From CAZUDI01 sp964618975 (lineage in GTDB: Bacteria; Desulfobacterota; Desulfomonilia; UBA1062): a stretch of DNA of 37,249 nucleotides. The DNA is taken from assembly GCA_964618975.1 (NCBI GenBank), contig CAZUDI010000040.1, forward strand, positions 1 through 37,249. The letters are read 5' to 3'. The notes beneath the pieces were generated by a model. The model saw only the letters and a list, made by a program, of their open reading frames with translations. It searched no databases and was not told the origin of the DNA. A program made the position numbers and the translations under genes. Position 1 is the stretch's first letter. Each line of letters starts with the position of its first letter. Shown one piece after another: positions 32,075 through 37,249 of the stretch.

Positions 32075-32643
32075 TGGTGCCCTCCCGCGAATGGACCCTG
32101 AATCTCATCCGCGAGCGGGACCTGCCGCGGCACATCTTCCGGCACAGCGTGATGGTGCAGCGCGTGGCGCTCACCATCACCCTGGGCCTCAGGGCGAACG
32201 GCGTGCCGCTCGAGGCGCGCCTGATCGACCGCGCGGCCCTGCTGCACGACATCTGCAAGATGGAGGCGATCTATTCCGGCGGCGATCACGCCCAGCTGGG
32301 CGGCGAGCTCCTCACCCGGCACGGTTTTCCGCGCGTGGGCGAGGTGATCGCCCAGCATGTGCGCCTGAAGGAGTTGCGTCTGGACGAGGCCCTGATCGTG
32401 CACTATGCCGACAAGCGGGTCATGCACGAACGCGTGGTTTCCCTCGATCAACGCTTCGTGGACCTCGTTCAGCGCTACGGCCTCGACGACACCCGGAGGC
32501 AGCGCATCCTGGGCCTGCACGCCAGCGCCCGCCAGATGCAGGACCTGATCGAGGGGGTCTGTGGGGTGGGGCTGGATGACCTAGGCGCTCTCAACCTGAT
32601 AGCGAGTGATTACCCTTTCAATGGTGGTAAGGGTTTCCTGTGA
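32074..32643 (+). CDS. HD-domain phosphohydrolase-like protein
   Basis: This 189-aa cytoplasmic protein carries an HD domain: RHSVMVQRVALTI, ALLHDICKMEA (His58-Asp59) and AQHVRLKELRLDEALIVHYA with the later His and Asp needed for metal binding. Stand-alone HD proteins hydrolyse phosphates of nucleotides or alarmones; this one is close in size to YqeK-like or HDIG proteins, but I cannot fix the substrate. It starts in a TGATG overlap with lptD, which suggests co-translation. The 3' end overlaps the convergent response-regulator gene by 63 bases, so the two mRNAs are complementary there. Confidence 0.75.
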   Translation: MVPSREWTLNLIRERDLPRHIFRHSVMVQRVALTITLGLRANGVPLEARLIDRAALLHDICKMEAIYSGGDHAQLGGELLTRHGFPRVGEVIAQHVRLKELRLDEALIVHYADKRVMHERVVSLDQRFVDLVQRYGLDDTRRQRILGLHASARQMQDLIEGVCGVGLDDLGALNLIASDYPFNGGKGFL

Positions 32644-33660
32644 CAGCACGGAGCGGTTGAAGAGCAGCACGAGCACGAAGATCCGGAAGGGATAGACCAG
32701 CACCAGGCGCCCCTGGTCGATGAAGGACACCTTCTGCGGCACGCTCTCGATGAGCTCGCCGAACCTCTCCGAGAGGTTCATGAAGAAACGGCTCACATAC
32801 TTGACGTCGATATCCCGGGCGATGGTGCCGCTCTGGTGGAGGATCTCGCCTTCGGGGGTGATGAGGGCGAGGCCCGAGCATTCGCTCAGCGAGGAGATGT
32901 TCTTGATCAGCATGCGGGACTGCTGATCGATGGGGGCCAGGTCGTTGTCGTCCACCTCGCCCTTCTCCAGGGCCATGCTCATCTCGTCGGCCTTGCGCAT
33001 GCCCTCGACGAGCAGGTATTCCCAGTTGGAGTTGATGGTGACCGTGGGGGCCTTCTGGGCGCCGACAAAGCGGAAGCTGCCGCTCTGCCACGAGAGGATG
33101 GTGAAGAGCGCCTCTTCTCCCTCCAGGGCCCCGATCTGGGCATGGGTCATCTGGCCGTCCTCGAAATAGATCACCCCTTCGCGCTGGTCCTTCTGAACAT
33201 AGAGCGCCGTGGTGATCTGACTGAGACAGTTCATCTGGATCAGATCGGCCAGTTGCAGCCCGGAGACGCTGCCGTTGAAGCCCTTGCCGGATTCCTCCTT
33301 GAGGGCCTTGAGGATCAGGCCGCGCATCTGGTCGATTTCGAAGGGCTTTTCGATATAGTACAGCGAGCCCCGGGCCTTGGCCTTCTCCTTGATCTCCGAC
33401 GACCCGTAGGCGGTCATCATGATCACCTTGGTCGTGGGGTGACGCTCCTTGATCCGCACGAGCATGTCCAGCCCGTTGATGCCGGGAAGCCGGATGTCGA
33501 GCACCACCGCGTCATAGGGTTCGCGCTGCATGAGGTCGAGGGCGCTCTCGCCGTCGTTGGTGGTGGTGACCTCGTAGATCTCCCGGTCGTGGGAGAGCGA
33601 CTTGGCCAGCGACCAGGTCAGGGTCTCTTCATCGTCGACAATGAGGACCTTCTTTGGCAT
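32581..33660 (-). CDS. Response regulator with PATAN (DUF4388) and roadblock-like domains
   Basis: This 359-aa protein has a receiver domain (acidic pocket VDDEE, phospho-acceptor Asp55, Lys105), a PATAN/DUF4388 domain at about 128-200 (GSVSGLQLADLIQM, REGVIYFEDGQMTHAQ, EALFTILSW) and a C-terminal roadblock/LC7-like domain from about 265 (SRMLIKNISSLSECSGLAL). There is no DNA-binding domain, so output must go through protein contacts, as with other PATAN receivers in motility or surface control. The ATG at 33660 lies 2 bases after the preceding stop, with GGGGAG upstream; the frame upstream of it belongs to the previous gene. It is the last gene of the cluster. Confidence 0.8.
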   Translation of the reverse strand: MPKKVLIVDDEETLTWSLAKSLSHDREIYEVTTTNDGESALDLMQREPYDAVVLDIRLPGINGLDMLVRIKERHPTTKVIMMTAYGSSEIKEKAKARGSLYYIEKPFEIDQMRGLILKALKEESGKGFNGSVSGLQLADLIQMNCLSQITTALYVQKDQREGVIYFEDGQMTHAQIGALEGEEALFTILSWQSGSFRFVGAQKAPTVTINSNWEYLLVEGMRKADEMSMALEKGEVDDNDLAPIDQQSRMLIKNISSLSECSGLALITPEGEILHQSGTIARDIDVKYVSRFFMNLSERFGELIESVPQKVSFIDQGRLVLVYPFRIFVLVLLFNRSVLSQETLTTIERVITRYQVESA

Positions 33661-33662
33661 CC

Positions 33663-34415
33663 TTAGCGACTCCCCAGCCTCTCCAGGGCCATCTGCAGCG
33701 AGGTCCTCAGGCGTTGATAGGTCTCCATGCATGCCTGCATGTCGCGGCCCCTGCCGGCGGGAGGCGTGGCCTCGAAATCACCCAGGGACAAGGCCTCGAA
33801 GGCCCGCGCCATGCGTTGTGTGCCGCGGCTGGCGATCAGGGCCACCAGCAGGGCGACGAGGATGACCACCGTAATGCCTCCGGCGAGATAGACCATGAGC
33901 ACCAGGCGTATCCTGCCCGCCAGGCTTTCCCTCAGCTTGCGCTGGTCCGTGATGAGCCCCCGCTCCCAGGCCCGGGGCTTGAAACCGAGGAGGGTGGAGC
34001 CATCCTTGAACGGCCGGACGGCCACCATGTAGTCCGGCGTGGCGATGTCCTGGGCGCGGGAAGCCCTGATGGCCTCGAGGATGGGGGCCGCCTGGTCGAG
34101 CAATTGGGGATGGTCATGCAGAAATTTTCCGGATGATTCAGCCGCGGTGGAGGTCTTGATCCTGAGGCTGGCGTTGTCCACCACCAGGATCTCGGCCCAG
34201 GAGGCGGGGATGGCGCTGTCCTCCAGGCGGGTGGTGTCCTGGAGCTGCTGCATGGCCCAGCCCAGGATCTGGGTGTTTTCCGCGTACAGACGCTCTTCCA
34301 CGCGCTCCAGATTGACGGCGGAGACCATCTTTATCTGGGCGTAGACGAGCAGGGCCGATCCCGCCACCAGGGCGATGCCCCCGATGAGGATGGTGAGAAA
34401 CAGCTTGGATTTCAT
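33663..34415 (-). CDS. Two-TM membrane protein with periplasmic sensor domain, no kinase
   Basis: This 250-aa protein has a transmembrane helix at about 5-27, an extracytoplasmic domain of about 145 residues (PAS/Cache-like by size and by VAVRPFKDGSTLLGF), a second helix at about 174-198 and a HAMP-like cytoplasmic tail (MARAFEALSLGDFE). It stops there, with no kinase, cyclase or chemotaxis output. In this cluster it probably signals through its neighbours: it overlaps the PATAN gene by 4 bases (ATGA) and lies 2 bases before the response-regulator gene. Function is otherwise unknown. Confidence 0.7.
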   Translation of the reverse strand: MKSKLFLTILIGGIALVAGSALLVYAQIKMVSAVNLERVEERLYAENTQILGWAMQQLQDTTRLEDSAIPASWAEILVVDNASLRIKTSTAAESSGKFLHDHPQLLDQAAPILEAIRASRAQDIATPDYMVAVRPFKDGSTLLGFKPRAWERGLITDQRKLRESLAGRIRLVLMVYLAGGITVVILVALLVALIASRGTQRMARAFEALSLGDFEATPPAGRGRDMQACMETYQRLRTSLQMALERLGSR

Positions 34416-35227
34416 AGTCCCTCCCCCCCCGTCCGCAGCCAGTCGGTCATGGTGTTCAGGAAGTTGAGCGCCATGGTCTCATCGGGAATCTTGCTGGAGA
34501 GGGTCTCGATCAGCGCCGCGCGCTGGTCCAGATCGTCGGAGAGGAGATCCAGACCCATATCCCGGGCGGTTTCGTCGATGATGAAGGGCGCGATCGGCCC
34601 CACGGCCCGCGTCAGGTCCCGCGTGAGGGCCTTAACGAAGGCGGTCTCGGGGAGCTGAATGGAATGCCTGGTGTTGTCGGATACCTGCAGGTCCGCCTCG
34701 CGCAGCAGCCCCAGGCGGAGCAGGGTGTAGAAGACCTTCATGGTGTCCGAGACCCCCAGCCCCACCAGGGGGGCGATCTCGGCGATGGAACTGCGGCCGT
34801 CGATATGGGCGATCACCCGCCACTGGATGGACTTGATGCTGAGGTCCTTGTCCTTGATGTCCGGGTCCAGGGCATAGATCATGGAGCTGGAGGGGATCAG
34901 GGCGGTGATGCGGTCCATCTGCCGCATGCGGGTGGTGGATTCCGTCAGGATGCCGTCCACGTCCTTCTGGACGGTGATGACGTCCGGGGTGTCGTCCATG
35001 AAGAAGCGGTATTCGCCCGCGGTCCACACCGCGGCCTCGTAGACGGCCTTCTCGCCCTCCAGGGAGCCGCAACTGGCATGGATGATGGCCCCCTCCTGGA
35101 AGAAGATGTTGCCGGTCTCGGCCCCGTTGTTGAGGTACAGCCGTCCGGTACGCCGGCCCAGCGAGAGAATCTTGATGATCTCGGGGCAGCGCGTGTTCAC
35201 CAGTTCGCCGCTGATCTCCTGGTTCAT
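34412..35227 (-). CDS. PATAN/DUF4388 domain protein with C-terminal helical domain
   Basis: This 271-aa protein opens with a DUF4388 domain (about 1-95: SGELVNTRCPEIIKILSLG, GRLYLNNGAETGNIFFQEG, IIHASCGSLEGEKAVYEAA), followed by a winged-helix-like segment (IDGRSSIAEIAPLVGLGVSD, about 145-175) and a helical tail. DUF4388 proteins interact with receivers and roadblock proteins in surface-behaviour systems. Here it has a roadblock gene before it (4-base overlap) and a sensor after it (4-base overlap), so the unit is clearly co-translated. Specific function is not known. Confidence 0.7.
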   Translation of the reverse strand: MNQEISGELVNTRCPEIIKILSLGRRTGRLYLNNGAETGNIFFQEGAIIHASCGSLEGEKAVYEAAVWTAGEYRFFMDDTPDVITVQKDVDGILTESTTRMRQMDRITALIPSSSMIYALDPDIKDKDLSIKSIQWRVIAHIDGRSSIAEIAPLVGLGVSDTMKVFYTLLRLGLLREADLQVSDNTRHSIQLPETAFVKALTRDLTRAVGPIAPFIIDETARDMGLDLLSDDLDQRAALIETLSSKIPDETMALNFLNTMTDWLRTGGEGL

Positions 35228-35553
35228 TTCCCCTTCTCCTTGATCATATTGGCCAACACCAGCTTGCCTGTCATGCGCAACAGGGCCAGGTTGGTCCTGC
35301 GGCTCGATATGACCATGAGCATGACATCGCCGCTGAAATACATCGTGAGCACCATGTCCTCGGTATAGATCTCCACCATGTTGCCGGGGCGCCGGCTGTC
35401 GCCCATGGCCTCCTCGTAGAGCAGGCGGATGCGGTCCTTGGAGGCGGCGAAGCGATGCCGGGATGGTAGCTTTATCTGGATATTCTTACCCTTAGCGATG
35501 ACGTAGCCGTGCACGCCCGGGATTTTGAGCAGGTCTTTTATGGAGCCATTCAT
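35224..35553 (-). CDS. Roadblock/LC7-like small protein
   Basis: This 109-aa protein begins NGSIKDLLKIPGVHGYVIAKG, which fits the first helix and strand of a roadblock/LC7 domain, and continues with two further strand-helix units (MVLTMYFSGDVMLMVISSRR, TNLALLRMTGKLVLANM). The ATG at 35553 has AGGAC 7 bases upstream; the frame extends 23 codons further without support. Roadblock proteins pair with small GTPases of the MglA type; no GTPase gene is seen here, which leaves the partner open. It is the first gene of the minus-strand cluster. Confidence 0.6.
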   Translation of the reverse strand: MNGSIKDLLKIPGVHGYVIAKGKNIQIKLPSRHRFAASKDRIRLLYEEAMGDSRRPGNMVEIYTEDMVLTMYFSGDVMLMVISSRRTNLALLRMTGKLVLANMIKEKGK

Positions 35554-35697
35554 ACTTGTTGTCCTATCGGCAAAAGTTATTTTATTCTTTAGGATTAGGT
35601 GTAAAGTCCCCCACAGGGCCATTTTGGGGCTTGTCCTTTGCCCAAAAATTCCGATAGAGACTGTACAACCTGAATATCAACTCCACGAGGTAAGGAA

Positions 35698-35973
35698 ATG
35701 GGCAAGATTATCGCAGAAATCCTCAATAAGCTGAAAAACGCTCTCTTTTATGGAGGCCACCTCAAGGGTGCGTTCTCTTTTGACGCCCTGGACATGACCG
35801 GTGTCTTTCCCTGCAGCATGGACGAACTGCTGCGCCCCGGCTACCTGGATGGCGGGTTCCGCATGCACTCCTCCATCACCAGCTACAACCAGGATGTCTA
35901 TGACATCCACCAGGCCCACAAGCAGGAGTTCCTCCTGGACCATTCGCATCGCGACGGACACTTCCGGGTCTGA
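35698..35973 (+). CDS. Orphan 91-aa protein of unknown function
   Basis: A short soluble protein with a good ribosome site (GAGGTAAGGAA before the ATG at 35698), divergent from the roadblock/PATAN cluster. It has an amphipathic N-terminal helix (GKIIAEILNKLKNALF), a Gly-rich middle with one Cys, and a His-rich C-terminus (DIHQAHKQEF, DHSHRDGHF). I recognise no family. The His-rich tail might bind metal, but that is only a guess. A frame on the opposite strand is also open; the ribosome site and codon pattern favour this one. About 145 bases separate it from the divergent operon start. Confidence 0.55.
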   Translation: MGKIIAEILNKLKNALFYGGHLKGAFSFDALDMTGVFPCSMDELLRPGYLDGGFRMHSSITSYNQDVYDIHQAHKQEFLLDHSHRDGHFRV

Positions 35974-36192
35974 CACCCACGGCCTGGCCCCCCTGAAGGA
36001 CCACGAGCCTCCCTTGTAGACACCACGACGCGTGAGACACCCGGGCGCACCCCGGGTGCACGCAGGCACCGGACCTCAGCGGAGCCTGCCCGGCAGGGGC
36101 ACGCCCCCGGTCTTGCGGGCGCATTTTCCCTTGTGAAGAGCGCGCCGGTGACATATATCATGCACTATGAATGACACACTGCGAGGCCATGC
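35974..36192. other. Intergenic region with GC hairpins and gmhA promoter
   Basis: No gene seen. CACCCGGG and CCCGGGTG (about 36039-36060) form a perfect 8-bp hairpin with a 5-base loop; a smaller CCTGCC/GGCAGG hairpin follows. Neither has a U-run. A promoter TTGTGA, 17 bases, TATATC ends near 36161, followed by the gmhA leader. Confidence 0.5.
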
Positions 36193-36753
36193 ATGGAAGA
36201 GCTGATCCGTAACCGCATTGAGGCCAGTATCGAGGTCCACCGACGCCTGCCTGCGATCATCCCCCAGATCCAGGCGGCTTCCGCCCTCATGACCGCCTGC
36301 ATCAGGGAGGGCGGCAAGATCCTCTTCGCCGGCAACGGCGGGTCGGCCGGCGACGCCCAGCACCTGGCGGGCGAACTGGTGAACCGTTTCCTGAAGGAGC
36401 GCCGGCCCCTGGCGGGCATCTCGCTTACGACCGACACCTCGGTCATAACCGCCATCGCCAACGACTATGCCTTCGACGAGATCTTCGCCAAGCAGGTCCA
36501 GGCCCTGGGAGTCAAGGGCGATGTCTTCTTCGGCATCTCCACCAGCGGCAACTCGCCCAACCTCATCCGCGCCTTTGAAGCCGCCCGCGCCCTGGGTCTT
36601 GCCACCATCGGACTGACCGGTGCGGGCGGCAGGATGGCCGACCTGGTGGACTGCCTCATCGCCGTACCGGAAGAGTCCACCCCGCGCATCCAGGAGGCCC
36701 ACATCACCATCGGCCACATCCTCTGCGAGATCGTTGAGGCCCGGGCCACCTGA
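36193..36753 (+). CDS. gmhA: D-sedoheptulose-7-phosphate isomerase
   Basis: This 186-aa SIS-domain enzyme isomerises sedoheptulose 7-phosphate to D-glycero-D-manno-heptose 7-phosphate, the first step towards the heptose of the LPS inner core. Family text is clear: KILFAGNGGSAGDAQHLAGE, FLKERRPLAGISLTTDTS, IANDYAFDEIFAKQ, GISTSGNSPN and EAHITIGHILCE. A GAGG ribosome site lies 8 bases before the ATG. It has its own promoter and no coding neighbour downstream before the tmRNA gene. It fits with lptD and manC as evidence for a lipopolysaccharide outer membrane. Confidence 0.95.
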   Translation: MEELIRNRIEASIEVHRRLPAIIPQIQAASALMTACIREGGKILFAGNGGSAGDAQHLAGELVNRFLKERRPLAGISLTTDTSVITAIANDYAFDEIFAKQVQALGVKGDVFFGISTSGNSPNLIRAFEAARALGLATIGLTGAGGRMADLVDCLIAVPEESTPRIQEAHITIGHILCEIVEARAT

Positions 36754-36774
36754 GGAGTTGAGGCCCGATTCCGT

Positions 36775-36803
36775 TTGACAGATGCTGCGGGCGGTACTAT
36801 GTA
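36775..36803 (+). promoter_or_regulatory. Promoter of the tmRNA gene
   Basis: Consensus -35 TTGACA (36775-36780), 17 bases, TATGTA (36798-36803). A start near 36810 leaves about 68 nt of 5' leader before mature tmRNA, to be removed by RNase P. The leader can form GGGG/CCCC and GCCGC/GCGGC hairpins. Confidence 0.6.
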
Positions 36804-36877
36804 AGGGGTCTGGGGTAGGATTCCCCTGACGCCGCGGGCGGCAAGGCAATCCTGCACCAGAGCGATGCGAGACCCAT

Positions 36878-37230
36878 GGGGGCGTAATGGGTTCGACGGA
36901 AGTAGTTGAGGTTCAAGGAGCATGCCGAGGCGGCCCCCTCGTTAAACAGGCTACGCACATACAAGTGCCGACGATTACAATTACGCACTGGCCGCTTAAA
37001 TACGGCCACATCGGGTGACGGCCCGCCCGTCGGTCGTCACCAAAGATGTCAAAAGCAGATGGGCGCCCCTTTCAGCTCCGCCCCTGGGCTGCGAGGGTAT
37101 CAAAGGGCTGGGTTGCGAATGGCCTGTCTGTGGGCAGAACGCAACCGAGACAAAAATTCACAGACTAAGCATGTAGCCGCCTTGGGCTGAAGGCTTTCGG
37201 ACGCGGGTTCGATTCCCGCCGCCTCCACCA
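36878..37230 (+). ncRNA. ssrA: Transfer-messenger RNA (tmRNA)
   Basis: The 5' end GGGGGCGTAATGGGTTCGAC and the 3' end with T-arm GGGTTCGATTCCCGCC, CGCCTCC and CCA form the tRNA-like domain; GGGGGCG pairs with CGCCTCC in the acceptor stem. The conserved block GACTAAGCATGTAG is present near 37163. The tag frame ends GCACTGGCCGCTTAA; the most likely tag is ADDYNYALAA followed by TAA, resuming at a GCC codon after ACAAGT. The RNA is single-piece (not permuted), with CCA encoded. It rescues stalled ribosomes with SmpB, whose gene is not in the window. Confidence 0.96.
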
Positions 37231-37249
37231 TTTAGAAAAGACAAACCCG

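Noticed and set aside
36803..36877. tmRNA leader as a third copy of the dispersed leader repeat
   Set aside because: It shares the hairpin style (GGGG/CCCC, GCCGC/GCGGC) but not the conserved sequence GGTATGAACCCCAGG, and the middle hairpin is missing.
1..37249. CRISPR arrays, insertion sequences, tRNA genes, phage genes
   Set aside because: I saw no direct-repeat arrays, no transposase-like proteins, no tRNA besides tmRNA and no phage-type genes.

Overview
The window (GC-rich, Gram-negative) looks like chromosomal DNA of an anaerobic deltaproteobacterium-type organism (Desulfobacterota or a relative). This is inferred from the siroheme-dependent (Ahb) haem route, a ZraSR-type sigma-54 two-component system, DUF4388/PATAN and roadblock signalling proteins, an LptD outer-membrane assembly protein, and a tmRNA whose likely tag is ADDYNYALAA. 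Genes are dense, often with ATGA/GTGA start-stop overlaps, and most are housekeeping.

Layout. 1-1000: remnant of a GntR/FCD regulator and a SufU-like Fe-S scaffold. 1180-3641 (minus): tatD and a thioredoxin reductase fused to two glutaredoxin-like folds. 4056-9415 (plus): cobalamin riboswitch, btuB, a BtuG-like propeller/PKD lipoprotein and a second propeller-like lipoprotein, which together look like a B12 surface-capture operon. 9781-13225: a predicted small RNA on the minus strand with a consensus sigma-54 promoter and an intrinsic terminator, divergent from a ZraS/ZraR-like histidine kinase and NtrC-family activator; a perfect 11-bp inverted repeat lies between them. 13419-19750: aroC, fused aroKB, a TPR gene, aroQ, an M24 peptidase, efp, accB and a LipM-like transferase, all head to tail. 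19685-21808 (minus): a TVP38/DedA membrane protein and a CPA2 antiporter. 22105: an RsbRD_N protein. 22604-25031 (minus): hemB, ahbD and an AsnC-like siroheme decarboxylase. 25097-25711 (minus): a membrane methyltransferase whose leader holds a terminator and a repeat also found in the aroC leader. 26037-32643 (plus): manC, an MBL-fold phosphodiesterase, accD, folC, lptD and an HD-domain protein. 32581-35553 (minus): a four-gene roadblock/PATAN/sensor/response-regulator cluster. 35698: an orphan 91-aa gene. 36193: gmhA. 36878-37230: tmRNA.

The most interesting signal is the compact regulatory module at 9781-13225: kinase, sigma-54 activator, a candidate operator between two sigma-54-like promoters, and a roughly 92-nt RNA whose hairpin loop presents an anti-Shine-Dalgarno CCUCCU. 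Second are the B12 capture operon with an unusual BtuG-like fusion, the PATAN/roadblock cluster, and a dispersed leader element in two unrelated 5' UTRs. All functional statements are from reading the sequence and family knowledge; no searches were run.
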